Below, one piece after another: positions 10,824 through 23,068 of a stretch of DNA of 64,000 bases (within the stretch, counting starts at the first letter, position 1; each line of letters begins with the position of its first letter). Below the pieces are notes generated by a model, which did no database searches, was not told the origin of the DNA, and was given only the letters and a program-made list of their open reading frames with translations. A program made the position numbers and the translations under genes. Source of the stretch: Zasmidium citrigriseum (Eukaryota > Ascomycota > Dothideomycetes > Mycosphaerellales > Mycosphaerellaceae); assembly GCA_002786025.1 (NCBI GenBank), contig NHNW01000027.1, positions 310,001 to 374,000 of the forward strand, given 5' to 3'.

Positions 10824-12213
10824 CTACTTTTCGCCTTCCACACCCCCGTCGTCTCCCTCGTTTTCGTCCGGCCACGGTTTCAACTCCGGCATACTCGGAT
10901 CACTCCCCTGACTCGGATGCGTCTCGAAACTACTCCTCCCTTTCGACAATGACAGCTCCCCCTCACTCTCCTTTCCCCTAACATGCCGTCCCGTCAAACT
11001 CTCCCTCAAATGCACAATCTCCAACGGCATAATCTCCGACTGCACCTCCACCACCGTCTCGGTCTTGACACTCCTTGACCGGCCATTCTTACCGAAGAGT
11101 TTCTCCATGCTTTCGCGCATTGTGGGTTCGTTGTTCTCCCCTTCTTGTCGGTGAGTGGCCGAGATCGTTGTCGTGGTGCCAAAAGCGAAATCTGGACGCC
11201 AGTTGCTGTTTGTGCTGAAAGTTTCGAGCGCTGTCACGTCGCCGAGCATTTCGTCGGGGCCGAAGATTAGAGCTCGCCGGGTGACGGAGTAGAGGAGGAC
11301 GTCCAGCCAGCCGTTGGATGTGATCATTGCGCCCGCCACGCAGAGTTCCTGGAAGGAGACATTTTGGCCGGCCATTGTTCGCAGGCGGGCGATGACGAGA
11401 GGGAGGGTGCAAACGACGTAGACGACGGGGTAGGCGATGATGAGTTTCGCGGCTCGGGAAGCCGCTGTTGAGGTTCGTTTGCGGAGGATCAGGAAGATGA
11501 GGGCGTAGATGATGAAAGTGCCGAATTCGGATATGATGACCCAGAAGTAGTGCAGCCAGAGACGTTCGGAGATGTAGGCTGTGTTGATCCAGCACCAGGC
11601 TAAAGTGAAGGATAACAGGTCAGTAGATGTCGCGGGATGGCTTACGTCCTTGACTTTACGTACCTCCTGCTCGGGTGTAGAAGTCTGAGGGGTGCATGGC
11701 GATTCCGATCAGGGCTGCCAGGTAGACGAAGGTCCAGAGAAGTGATATGACGATCAAGAAGAGAGGCCGTGAGAGTCGATAGGAACAGACGATATCTGCA
11801 AATGAGTGGACTGCTATTGCGAAGGTGAAGACCCCTGAGGCAAGATCTCCGGTACTAACGAACCAGCCTTGGGCCCAACAGGAAGCTGTGCCCACGGATA
11901 TGCTGTCCGTGACGATCCATTGTGTGTTGAGAACGAATGCCACGGATTGCTGGATGTCGGCCAGGACCAAGTTGAAGATGAGGATTATGAACTGATTTGC
12001 ATGCGGGTGTTGAGGATGGTTCGTTCGATGTCGGTGTCCTGAGACCAGTATGCGGTAGCTGAGATGCAAGAAGAGTGCCGAAGAGGTTATGAGGGATAGT
12101 ATTGACAGGACGGACACCGCTGTCAGACCCCGGCGTAGTTCATCTGGCAGAGGAGCCAACGTCGACGGCTTGTTGACGATGTGGTCCGGTGAATGGATGA
12201 GGGCGTCCACCAT
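10824..12213 (-). CDS. Seven-transmembrane G protein-coupled receptor, Git3-like
   Basis: The model is complement(join(10824..11599,11664..12213)), giving 441 residues. The 64 bp intron has gtacgt and ctttag ends and joins RAG to AWCWIN in frame. Seven hydrophobic segments lie at about 31-56, 73-98, 112-140, 150-172, 200-222, 233-254 and 264-282. The third segment carries the SCWAQGWF-STGDLASG type sequence seen in fungal receptors related to Git3/GprC-type nutrient sensors. The C-terminal tail (about 285-441) is hydrophilic with many Ser/Thr sites, as expected for coupling and desensitisation. It is probably a plasma-membrane receptor signalling through a heterotrimeric G protein; the ligand cannot be read from the sequence. 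An upstream in-frame ATG at 12309 would add 32 residues. It converges with the KEN-box gene, with 115 bp between stops. Confidence 0.85.
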
Positions 12214-13876
12214 CCTGACGGCCGTGATCTTTTTCTCAGGATGGCGGGTCGGCGCTTGGTGTGAGTACTTAGGGCAAGTGTCCTTATGAGGCTGAAGATC
12301 TCGCCTCAACGGAAAGGCAGCGTATCATCCAAGGCGGAGTGAAAGCGGGTCGTCCCCAAAGACGATGCCCAGCCGCACAAGAGGACGAGTCTTCCAGAAC
12401 GCAGTTCATGCCGGCTCGCTGATGAGCCGCAGTGAGCGAACGAAGCCCTGACAGCCATCAAATGGTCCAGCACAGCATTGCAAGCGCGTCTGCCGAGTGC
12501 GAATCCAGACGGTTGGGTCGAAAGGAGTCTCAATATAGGAAGAGTCGAGCATCGCGGAACCGCACTGCCTGTCAAAGGCATCCGGGTCACCGACACGAGG
12601 ACCTACCGATATTCTCTCGAAAAGCTACGCGCCTTGCCGACAGGTGAACCTACTGCACCCAGATCTTGATCGCACCACCACGTGCAGGGAAGCGTTTGCC
12701 GTGTTCTGCAGTCGAGCCCGAATCATTTCGTGTCGCCATCAGTGGCCTCATGGCAGGCTGCCGGATGATCCGGTGGCGCGGCGAAGATTTCGGAGATGGC
12801 AATGATGCAGGAGCATGAGTCGTGGGTGGTTTCGACGTGCGAGTGTGCAGAAGAGAAGGCGTGAAGTCGTTTGAGGGAAGTTCTTTCCCAGCCAATCTCA
12901 CAGCTTCAGTCCCTGGCGCCTGCCTCTTTCAGGCCAAGCGTCAAACTCAGCGGCTGTCTGACCTCTCAGGGGCATCTTCGGCACATGCAAACTTTGGCCT
13001 TCGTTCTTTCGTTCTTCCTCCTCTCTTCTTTGCATCTTCTCGAAACTTGGCGTCAAGGAAGTTGGCGTGATGATGAGCGATCATTGTACATTGTACAGCT
13101 CGAGTTAAAATGAAGTCCTTAGGGCTGAGGTATCTCTGCCCATGATCAAGAACGAGAAATGCAAATTGCTTCAGACAAGACCAGGGATCGCAGCATCATT
13201 ACAAAGAGGCCTTCTAGAACATCACGTCAAGCACCATACGATGACCCGCATACGATTGCGGAAAGCCAACATTGTCTTGACTCGCCGCCAGTCGACGCCG
13301 TCTCTCGTCACTGGCTTTGCGATACCTCAATGGGCAAGTGCAACATGGAGCCTCAACATCCTGACACACATATCCACGCCCGCCTCCGCGTCCGCGGTCT
13401 GACTCCTCGATCATGCTTGACTCGCTCGTCATGACTCTCATCGCACATGCCGACAACGAGCCGGCATCAGATGGGAACGCCAGCACGTTTCGAGAAAATG
13501 CTCCCCTGCCACGACTTCACCAAACGGCTGTCTTTCCGGCGGTCATCGGACCGTTGCCATTGAGGAAAGATGCATTCTCTGATTATGTAACGAACCTCCT
13601 TGATGACCAAGCTGGGAACGATGGCACATATCGTAGTGCAAGGACGGAGACCGAAAGCGAAGTCGATTAGTGAAGCCGGATCGTTTGAAGCTCCTCGGGC
13701 TCGGGAGAAAGGAAGGATCAGTTATGAGAGTCACCATCTTCGATGGTATGTTCATCCGCTCTCCCGCTCATGCATTCAAACAAAACAGCAAGAAGCACAA
13801 GCAACCAGAAAATGGGGACTTAATCGGCACTTCGAATTCTACCACCCTTCAGCAGCCTGCCTAAGGATGCCTTTCC
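12214..13876. other. Intergenic, no gene seen
   Basis: Lies upstream of the receptor gene and downstream of the epoxide hydrolase gene. Several short frames overlap on both strands without motifs. It probably holds the receptor promoter and the hydrolase 3' UTR. Confidence 0.45.
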
Positions 13877-15055
13877 TTACTCCCTCCAATGACTTCCAAC
13901 AACCTCCCTCACATCCTCCACCATGCCTCTCGGATCCTCCAAACAAGCAAAATGCCCCGCATAGTCCCTCTCCTTATACCACACCAGATTGCCCGTCCTT
14001 GCCACCGCTCTCCTTGAATTCGGGCTCGTGTCGTAAAACATGCTCGTGTACCCAAATGGACACTTGATGACATTCTCAACCCTCGTGCAGTATTCCCCGA
14101 ACTGATCATGCCGGATGTTCTCATAATACGGCAGGCACGCCGTCATGATGCAGCGGGTGAAGTAATACAAGCAGACTGTCGACAAGATGTGATCGAACCA
14201 GGCCGTCGAGGACGAAACCGAAGGCGAAGCCGCTTCGTGGTATTTCTCCCCAATAAACGACATCAAGCCCACAGGATTGTCCATCAACATCCACCCAAGA
14301 GTCTGCGGTCGAGTACGCATCAGAACCGCATACCCGATATGATTCGTCTTCCAATCCGCCGTCTTCGCAGCAACTTTCGTCTCACGATCGGTAGGCTCCA
14401 CAGCTTCGGCCAGAGCTCCAGGACACCAATTGAGATGAATCGTCCGGCAGGAATCCGAGTACTTCGCTCCCAGTTCTCTCGCGACAAACTGTCCCCAATC
14501 CCCGGCCTGGACGCAGTACTTCTCATACCCCAGCCTCTGCATCAACTTATGGAACAGCCTCGCGGTGTCCTTCATCGTCCAACCTCTCCGTTGCGGAGCA
14601 GACGACCAACAGAAGCCCGGTAAGCTCGGAACGACACAATGGAAAGAAGGCTTTCCCTTCTCGCCCTCCGCCAACGCATCCACGACCTCGGAAAATTCAT
14701 AGAAACTCCCCGGCCAGCCATGCACAAGCAGAAGCGGGATTGCGTCCGGGTTCTTCGACGGGCGATGCACGAAGTGGATTTGCATCTCTTCGATGTGGGT
14801 TAGCTGGTGCGTGCCCATGGCTTTCATCCGGGCAAGAGCGTCGGTCAGGGAGAATTTGTTCAGCCAGTGGTTGTAGAGGGCCGTTGCCCAGTCCGTTGGC
14901 ATGCCGTATTCTTGTCCGGAGCCGGGGACGATGTCGTGGGAGGGGATTCGGGTGTCTTTCAAGGTGGCTTGGAGACGGGCGATGTCTGCTGAGGGGAAGC
15001 CGGGGTTGAAGGGGAGGATGGCCGAGACCATTGTTTTGGAGCGGGTGTGTGACAT
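13877..15055 (-). CDS. Epoxide hydrolase, EHN/microsomal type
   Basis: An alpha/beta-hydrolase of 392 residues that opens epoxides to diols. The N-terminal EHN segment (SAILPFNPGFPSADIARL) matches the microsomal-type family. The oxyanion-hole motif HGWPG is at about 112-116, the nucleophile Asp in GDWGQF at about 186, and the catalytic His in YAGHFACLEDP at about 368. The start is the ATG at 15053-15055: the open frame extends upstream but holds no further ATG. The protein lacks the N-terminal membrane anchor of animal mEH, so it is probably soluble, as is usual in fungi. Substrate is unknown; candidates are detoxification or lipid/secondary-metabolite epoxides. The single-exon frame is complete. 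Confidence 0.9.
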   Translation of the reverse strand: MSHTRSKTMVSAILPFNPGFPSADIARLQATLKDTRIPSHDIVPGSGQEYGMPTDWATALYNHWLNKFSLTDALARMKAMGTHQLTHIEEMQIHFVHRPSKNPDAIPLLLVHGWPGSFYEFSEVVDALAEGEKGKPSFHCVVPSLPGFCWSSAPQRRGWTMKDTARLFHKLMQRLGYEKYCVQAGDWGQFVARELGAKYSDSCRTIHLNWCPGALAEAVEPTDRETKVAAKTADWKTNHIGYAVLMRTRPQTLGWMLMDNPVGLMSFIGEKYHEAASPSVSSSTAWFDHILSTVCLYYFTRCIMTACLPYYENIRHDQFGEYCTRVENVIKCPFGYTSMFYDTSPNSRRAVARTGNLVWYKERDYAGHFACLEDPRGMVEDVREVVGSHWRE

Positions 15056-15936
15056 CTTGATGGCTTTGCGAAAGGTGGCAAAGGGAATGAGATGTGGTGA
15101 GAACTGGGAGGAAAGAAGAGGTGAGGTCAAGAAAGACTTTCAATGGCAGATGGCAGCTCAGGGAAAAGAATTTCGGTGCGGTCAATTGCGAGCTCCTGTC
15201 GACAGTGCAGTAGTGTGGAGTTTAAAGCTCCTGAAGAATGAGGAGATAGGGAGATGTACGTACCGAAGGGGCTCCTATGAAGAGGGAGAGTGCTTGGTAA
15301 GCGTGGGAGAAGAATGTATGGTGTTGTGCTGACTGCCCTTCATAGAGTATCGATGTACTGGCCAGATTCCATCAGAATAACGACATCTCAAGCGCGACTC
15401 AGCAATGTCTCGGTGTATAGTCATAGAGGCTGAAAGAGCTCTCCCACGCGAAGCGAAGGCGTGATCTTCGAAATGAGGCGTCTGACCTGCACCACACAAG
15501 AACACCACATCAACGAAAGATGAAAGTGCAACATCCCCATCAGGAGGTGAAGTCGTCCCCTGACCGCCAGGAAAAAGAGGAGGGGTATCGAACATGTGGA
15601 GTCCCTTTCGGCCCCCAAACGTCAACGGTGCTCGGACCAATGACGCAAGAACTCAATTCGAACGTGAGATCGGATCTCTGCTGCGAGATGAGATCTCTCC
15701 CGATCGATCTGGTACCTGTTCTCCCCTCTCTTCGCAATAGATGGCCGTCTCCGATGATGCGTCCCGACGCAAGTGTGCCTGGCACGAGACTTGACCAGGC
15801 CAATGGCCCTTGTAAGTAGACTTGTCTTCCCTAACCTCTTCTCTCTTGTTGTATGCCTCTCTTAATCCATCTCCACCTCCATCCCATTCGATCATTTAAA
15901 CCCCCATCTCTCCTCCACCTCAGAAACACACCCACC
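15056..15936. other. Divergent promoter region
   Basis: Separates the starts of the epoxide hydrolase (-) and the photolyase (+). The last 120 bases are C-rich and pyrimidine-rich, typical of a fungal leader. I see no gene in it. Regulatory sites for light or stress may lie here but none is clear enough to call. Confidence 0.45.
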
Positions 15937-17656
15937 ATGGCACCAAAAAAACACGCCCGCACACCCTCCCAAGACGCCGCCCTCTCCCACCCCTCCACCA
16001 AACGCGCCAAAGAAATCGACGCCGACCCACCCTACCAACAACTCCTCTCCGCCCTCTCATCCACATCATCCTCCTCCCCAAAGAACGTCCTCCACTGGTT
16101 CCGAAGCAAAGACCTCCGAATGCACGACAACCGCGCTCTCCACGCTGCCTCAGAAAAAGGAGGGACTTTGCTAGGATTGTACGTGCATAGTCCGAAGGAT
16201 TTGGAGTGGCATGGCACCTCCCCGGCGAGGGTGGATTTCATCTTGGAGAGTTTGAGGTTGTTGAAGGAGGAGTTGGGGGGAAAGAATATTCCGCTTGCGA
16301 TTGTGGAGGCTGAGGAGAGGAAGGATGTTGCGCCGAGGGTTTTGGAGTTTGTGAAGAAGCATGAGATTGGTCACGTCTTCGCAAACTTCGAATACGAAGT
16401 CGATGAGCTTCGAAGGGATATTCAGGTCGCAGAAGCTGCGCAGAAAGAGGGGTTTGGTTTTGAATTATTCCATGACCAGACTGTGATTGAGCCTGGCACG
16501 CTCTGCACAGGAAACGGAGGGCCTCATAAAGTCTTCACACCCTACCATAAAGACTGGCTCGTCGCAACAAAGGAAGATCCAGAATGCCTGACACTCTCGG
16601 CCGAGCCAAAAGCCAACGACTCAAAAGCAAAGCAAGACTTCAAAGACCTCTTCGACACCCCCATCCCCTCCCTCCCAGAAACCAAACACTTCTCAAGCAA
16701 AGAAGAGCGAGACAGGATCCGAAAACTCTGGCCCGCAGGCCATAAAGCCGGAATGGATCGCTGCGAGCAGTTCTTGAAGAAAAAGGTCAAGAATTATAAA
16801 GCCCAGCGTTCAGAGCCCGCGAAGGATATTTCGAGTCGACTTTCGCCTTACTTCGCTTCAGGAGTGATCTCCATTCGAGAAGCCCTCCACCTCGCCACCC
16901 AGCACAACGATGGGAACCATTTCGACGAAGGCGACGTCGGCATCGACTCCTGGGTCCGGGAACTCGTCTTTCGCGAATTCTACCGCCACACCCTCATCAA
17001 CTTACCCCACGACAGCATGAATTTACCGCATAATCTCAAGTTCGATTTCGTAGATTGGGAAGACGACGAGGAAGGTTGGAAGAAGTGGTGCGAAGGCACA
17101 ACAGGAGTTCCTTTCGTGGACGCAGGGATGAGACAGTTGAAGCAGGAGAAGTGGATGCATAATCGGTGTCGGATGAATGTTAGTAGTTATTTGAGTGGGA
17201 ATTTGTTGGTGGATTATCGGAGGGGGGAGAGGTGGTTTGCTGAGAAGTGAGTCTTTCCCTTACCCCTGCTTTGGGCAGTGATATGGGTGATGCTAACGTT
17301 TGGATGGTTTAGTCTAATCGACTGGGACCTAGCCAACAACACCAACGGCTGGGAACCCAGCTACACAATCTTCAACCCTGTCGTGCAGGCTGAGAAGGTA
17401 CGCCCCCAACCCCTACCCTCCCATCCCCAATCCCACTGCTGACTGTCAACAGTGCGACAAAAACGGCGACTTCATCCGCAAATGGGTCCCCGAACTCGCC
17501 TCCCTCACCGGCAAAGAGATATTCGACCCCTACAACCGCCTGAGTAAAGCGGAGTTCGAGAAGTTGGGGTATCCGAAACCGCATGTGGATTTTCGGGAGA
17601 GTAGTCAGAGGGCCAAGGAGAGGTATAAGAGGGATTTGGCGGAGGCGGATCCTTGA
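15937..17656 (+). CDS. PHR1: Deoxyribodipyrimidine (CPD) photolyase
   Basis: Light-driven repair of cyclobutane pyrimidine dimers using FAD and an antenna cofactor. The model is join(15937..17246,17313..17397,17453..17656), giving 532 residues. The N-terminal alpha/beta antenna domain begins at VLHWFRSKDLRMHDN (about residue 51). The FAD-binding half includes SRLSPYFASGVIS, WVRELVFREFYRH, the active-site stretch GVPFVDAGMRQL, WMHNRCRM and, across intron 1, IDWDLANNTNGWEPS. Both introns fall in conserved sequence and restore it exactly. A short basic N-terminus (KKHARTPS, KRAK) may serve as a nuclear signal. The start at 15937 has a good context (caccATGg); an in-frame ATG at 15853 is an alternative. 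The gene converges with its neighbour, leaving 27 bp between stops. Confidence 0.95.
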
Positions 17657-17683
17657 GGAACTAAGTGGACCGGGAGGTGAAGG

Positions 17684-18442
17684 TTAGGCTAGGAAGGCGA
17701 AGAGCAAGGCGAGCATGCCGGATCTGGATGGCAAGATTAGTTGCAGGCCTTGGAGGGAGGGAGAGGAAGATACGTACAGCAAGAGCGTCCAATTGAGATA
17801 GGCGGTACTTGCGCCAGAATCGCCATTGCCAGAGCTATCAGAGCTGTTCGAAGCGTTGCTGTTGCTAGCATCGCCAGAATCGGTAGTCGTATCATTACTC
17901 GTCGAATTGCTCGAAGACGTTCCGTTCTGACCACCCATCAACCCCTGCGAAACCTCATTCTCCAACTTCGCACTCAAACAGCCCACCGTGCGATTACTAT
18001 CCCTCTCCCTCATCACAAACCGAAACTCCGCATTCGGGTCCCTATCCGTATAAACACTCTCCGGAATCCTATCAAGCACGCCATCAGGGATTTCCTGCGA
18101 GCTGGTCAACGCAATCTGACCGGGCGTGCTGGGACAGAAGGACGCCCAGGAACTGCCTGAACAGGGATCGAATGTGGCGCTGTAGACAGGTCGGGAGTCG
18201 ACGTTGAGGAGGAAGTTGAGCGTTACGTTTCCGGAGAAGGCGTTGTCGCCGAAGAGGGAGTAGAGAAGGGTGTTGTTGTTTGGGGTCACTTCGACGGCGA
18301 ATTCGGTGGCGGATAGCTGGCTTGTGGGGCTGCATGTTGTGAAGGAGGTGGAGTTTAGAAAGCGTTCTGTGTTTTGGGCGGTTGTGAGGGTGGCGAGGGC
18401 CAGGGTGAGGGTTGAGAGCCAGGAGATGGTGTTGGGCGCCAT
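17684..18442 (-). CDS. GPI-anchored-type secreted protein, possible ML-like domain
   Basis: The model is complement(join(17684..17723,17778..18442)), giving 234 residues. Residues 1-21 are a signal peptide ending TLTTAQ. The central part contains FDPCSGSSWASFCP and IPDGVLDRIPESVYTDRDP, which resembles the ML-like N-terminal domain of fungal Flc/TRP-type proteins, but here without the multi-span part. A Ser/Asn/Thr-rich glycosylated stretch follows, then a hydrophobic C-terminus (SGMLALLFAFLA), the pattern of a GPI attachment signal. The 54 bp intron (gtacgt...catccag, with a ctaat branch-like site) is a multiple of three with no stop, so retention would also be translated. The protein is probably attached to the outer membrane leaflet or wall. 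The domain assignment is tentative. Confidence 0.7.
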   Translation of the reverse strand: MAPNTISWLSTLTLALATLTTAQNTERFLNSTSFTTCSPTSQLSATEFAVEVTPNNNTLLYSLFGDNAFSGNVTLNFLLNVDSRPVYSATFDPCSGSSWASFCPSTPGQIALTSSQEIPDGVLDRIPESVYTDRDPNAEFRFVMRERDSNRTVGCLSAKLENEVSQGLMGGQNGTSSSNSTSNDTTTDSGDASNSNASNSSDSSGNGDSGASTAYLNWTLLLYVSSSPSLQGLQLILPSRSGMLALLFAFLA

Positions 18443-20384
18443 GGTGGATTGGTGTTTGCAGATGTCCTTGAGGAAGTTTCCTTTGGCGGGATGTGCTGTG
18501 TTATATGTTTTCTGAAGGAAGAGAATCTTTAAATAAACGCGTCGAGAAGGAGGCGGTTGCCAAGATGTTGAATCCTTCGCATCCTTTGAGGGAGTGTTGC
18601 GCCGCGGAGGCCATTCAGCTCGCCAAGCCCTTTTGGTTGCGGACGAAGCCTTTGTTCGACGATGCTCGGCAGAAATGTGTTGCAGAACGGAAAACGGAAG
18701 GCCAAGCTCGTTGAGAGACTGATGGCTTGTGACATATGAAGTTGGTCTCGAATCGTCAAATTGAGGTCTGAGAAGGAATTCTTCGTTCTTGTCAGTGCTG
18801 TCTTGAAATACACGCTGCTGTAAGAGGCAAGCGCTCTCGAAGAACTTAGCTAGAAACTGCATGTGCTGGTATTTTTATCATCTCCAGGAGTCCGTCTTCT
18901 CGACCATGGTCCATGGTGACGATGGAAGGCAAGCAGCCTGCAATCGCCGAAGAGATGCTTCCTGTGCGGGCATCTCTTCGATGGCGGCTCCTGACCTAAT
19001 CCATCTTGGCTTGTGTCACCAACAAGCAAATTCGAATACGAACGCGACAGTCTCGTCGAAGCTCCTGGCGTCAAGACGTGAGGTCAGGAGGAGGAGTTCG
19101 GTAGTGCGACTGTAGGTCACCGCTGCGGCCTGCCGGGCTGTACGCCGTGAGACAGCCGGCGGCGGCAAGATCGGTGACATGAAGCAGACTCATGGAAGCC
19201 AAACGTTAACGAGCTTCTTGCCTGAAGAGCGTATCTTGACGATTCAGTGCCTTCGGTTGATTTCTCATGCGAATCGCACTTCCTGCTCTCAATCAGCGTG
19301 GGCCTTCGCTGGAAACCCTCCGGCTAATTGAATCATTTTCACCCGCGGAGACGGTTCCTGAGTTTCTGGACGCTGAAACTGATGGTGAGGCAAGGACGGT
19401 CGGTCCCGCCGAGTGTTTTACCACCTGCTTCGCCTCAGCCAGGACACGCAATGCGGCGTCGTCAATGCAGGAAACTTGAAAGCTGGATGCAGGCCAAGTT
19501 CTGGAGGAGTGAGGAGATAGGCCAGCTTGTGGTTGAATGCGACGTGGCTGAACTCACGTGCGGGCAGTTCGATAGCGTGGATGCGGGGACATGGATATCC
19601 TGGTGGCGGGCCGGAGAGGATGGGATTAGCAATTTCGAGACGGCGATGGAGAAGAGGGTTGCGGTGGTGGTTCCGATCAATTGTGAGGATGGGAGATGGA
19701 GACGATGGTGTTGGAAAGGCGTTGCTCTGGACCGTTTGACGATAGCCGTTGTCAAAGTCAAAAAGATGGTTGATAGATAGTGGTAGAATCGAGGACCGAC
19801 GCACGTGTTCAAGGCGCTAGAAGTTCGAGATTGCATGATTGATTGCATGCTCTAGCGCCCGTGTCTGCTTCTGCTCTGCTTCTGTATCTCTGCTGCCGCC
19901 GTTCAGCTGCGGAGGAGTTGCAGTTGCAGCATTTCATTTCTCGTCGCTCGTTCGCATCTCCCCTCGTCGCCGTCAGCGCCACGCAAACCTTCTCGCACAC
20001 GTCGCCAATTGCGCGCGACGGATATTCGAGAGACTCGCGCACCCCCAGCAACGTGCGAGCTTAATCCATCCTCCCAACTCCGCGCCGACTCCACGCTTCC
20101 TTTCGCGACATACCAACTTCACCTCACCTCTTCACCTGCTGGACCGGACTGGCTTCTGAATGCGCGGAAAGCGCATACCGCACCGACCCTCCCCACGCGG
20201 GACTTGAGCGCCCACCGCCGACACCGCGATACAGCAGACGTCCCCTCAGGAGTCGCGACTGCCAACCCACCAACGCTGCCCTCGTTCTGGCGCGGCGGCA
20301 GTGAGGGCGGTCCTCCACTCCTCACCAACTACAGTCCCTCGTTTGAACCACTAAATCCCGATTATCCCACATTACTCCGACACC
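18443..20384. other. Divergent promoter region
   Basis: A 1.9 kb gap between the start of the GPI-type gene (-) and palI (+). The last 500 bases look like a long pyrimidine-rich leader of palI. No motif-bearing gene was found on either strand. Confidence 0.45.
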
Positions 20385-23068
20385 ATGTTACGCCCGGCCA
20401 CGCCCTTGTCCATCATCTTTCTGGTCGCCTTCGTGCTCCTCCTCCTCAGCACCCTCTCGACGCCCGTGATCGAGGGAATCCCACTCGGCAGCTTCCAAGG
20501 CTACAACTTTGGTGTGCTAGGATGGTGCAAAGGCGACCGATGTGAAGGCCCGCGTGTGGGCTACAGCACAGGTATGCACCCAACTTCTTACTATGTCAGT
20601 TCTCGATGCTAGACTTAACAGGCAACGACACAGACGGCCTCTTCAGCGGCCCAAACACCGACCAGGACTTCACTCTCCCACCCGACACCCGGAACAGCCT
20701 CTCGTCCATTCTCATCGTCCACCCCATCGCCGCCTTCCTCGCCTTGGTGTGCTTCGGCCTTGCTGTGGCCGCTCACTTCCATGGCCCGAGCCACTCGCCC
20801 CGATACCTTCTCGCCCTCCTCATCCTTACCTTCCCGACTCTCCTCATCACTCTCCTCGCCTTCCTCGTCGACATCCTGCTCTTCGTTCCGCATATGCAAT
20901 GGGGCGGCTGGATCGTTTTGGCGGCTACTATCCTCATCATTGGCTCCAGCATAGTAACTTGCGCCATGCGGAGAACCCTGGTCAGTCGTAAGGCGCGCAA
21001 GAAGCGCATCGAGGAGAACGCAGACATGAGCGGCGCCGCATACTACGAGAATCTGGCGCAGAATCGATTGATGGTAGACCAGCTGCCAAAGGCCGACAGT
21101 CCGCCTCCAATGAGTGGTAGTACTGCGGTGGACAAGTCTTCCAATCAATATGCGACTTTTGAGATGAAGAGGCAAGATACGCATACCAGCGAGAACGGCA
21201 CGCACAGCTTCCAAGACGATAGGACGCCTTTGAACCCAACGCCGAGCATACGATCTGCTAGTACGAATGGAAGGAGACCGTACGGACCAGATGAGAATGC
21301 GCCACCAATGCCTAGACCAAGTCAAGACGGAGGAAATGGCATGCCACGGCGACCAAGCAGAGATCAATATGGCGATCCTCTCCCACCAGGAGCTGAGATG
21401 GGAATGGGCATGGCAGGTGTTGGAGTGCTGAGACACCAAAACTCGCAAGGTTCCCTCGGATCTAATCGATCGAACGGCTACCCACCGAGAGGTCGCGGAT
21501 ATGGTCCACCTCCGAGAGGCTACGGTCCCCCGAGAGGCGGCTACGGACCACCCAGAGGAGGATATCCACCAAGAGGTAGGGGTGGATACGGACCACCGCC
21601 GCCCGGCTTCAACGGTAGAGGTAGAGGTTACGGCCCACCACCTCCAGGCATGATGATGGGACGAGGAGGTCCACCGCCGCCTCGGCCAGGCCCACCTCCA
21701 GGCTACGGCAACGACCCATACTACGGCGGCCCACGAGCAGGCCCCTCACCACCCATGATGCAGCCCCCACCACCAATGCACGACCAGTTCGTTGCAGGTC
21801 CAGCTCTCCCTATAGGACAGGCGATTGAGATGGACGAGCGGACAGGCAGCCCACAAAGAAGCCCACAGCACGAGGATCCTTACCAGAACGGCCAGTATGG
21901 ATTGAGGGACAGTGACGTGGATGTTGCGGGAATGGTAGGCTTGCAGCAGGGTCAAAACGAGCAGCAGCATCATCATCAAGAAGGAAGGCTGGCTCCCATG
22001 CAGCCAGACAGCAACCGAGCAAGTGATGTGCGAAGTCCGAGTAGCATATACTCCGACCAGTAAGTAGATCAGCGCAGGAACGTTTGTGATATGTGAAGTC
22101 TGACATTGTGCCATCTTAGAACGTACGTGCCACCCCGGCAGCAATGGAGTGCCATGCCGGCGCCCCTAGGACTTCCACAGACGGACGGCGCCGGCTCGAG
22201 AGCTACGATGCAGACGCAGACTTCTGGTACCTCATCGGACCCTCACACCTCATCGTCTGCTTCTGCCGCAGCACCTTCTTCGCGGGTCCTTCCTCTATCG
22301 CCCGTTCCAGCATCACCAACCTCATCCTCCGTTCGCGGCTCACATTCGCCTCGCCACCACCGATCGAACAGCGAAAACTACTACGAAGACGTTGATCCGC
22401 GATTCGCAGAAGACCCGCAACCAGAAATCCCAGGCGGCTTCCACGCCATGTCCCACGATCCTCCACATCCTCACAGTCCGAACCGTGAGAGCGGTATCCC
22501 CAACGCCCTGACCCCGGGTCCGCAATACACAGGTCGTACGTCTCACCCTTGACATTTAGACTTGCTATTTATTGCTATATGATTTATTTGCTACCCCTTA
22601 ATGCGCCGCTGATTCTTGTTACACAGCTCATCGCTTATAATAATAGATCCAGCAGACCATCCTCAGACAAACCCAGCCTACCTCCATCCTGCCGATGAGC
22701 AGTCCCGTCCTGCATCAGACACAAGCAACGGCCTCCTCGAACCCATCCCCGACGGCGCGCGATCGCCAGCTGAAGGCTCCGAAGCCTCTCACTTCACCTC
22801 CATCTCTCAGCGCGGCATCAACCCAGCTTGGCGGCCTGGCCCAGGAAGCGTCCCACCAGGCCAAGCATCAACATTCGCCGGCAGTTCAGCAAGCGCCATC
22901 CAACGCCGAAAAGAAGACGTCATCCTCACTGCCAACCCGGACTTTGCCATCCCCGGTGTAGGCCGCGGCCGCGGTCGAGGACGCGGTAGAGGCACTCTTC
23001 CACCGCCCAGCCTCACCGGCGGCGGACTCACGCCCGCGGGACGATACCCCAGTCCAGGCGACATTTAG
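20385..23068 (+). CDS. palI: pH-response regulator PalI/Rim9
   Basis: Membrane component of the ambient-pH sensing complex (Pal/Rim pathway), which assists the sensor PalH/Rim21 at the plasma membrane. The model is join(20385..20571,20622..22059,22120..22535,22647..23068), giving 820 residues. The N-terminus MLRPATPLSIIFLVAFVLLLL is the strongly conserved PalI start and first helix. Three further helices lie at about 90-110, 120-145 and 152-175. The long cytoplasmic tail contains a Gly-Pro-Arg-Tyr repeat region (about 355-440) and a conserved C-terminal block including HFTSISQRGINPAW. The last intron uses donor gtacgt at 22536 and acceptor aatag; a donor 4 bp upstream would give the same phase. 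The stop TAG at 23066 is followed by a further open frame in phase to 23293. Confidence 0.9.
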
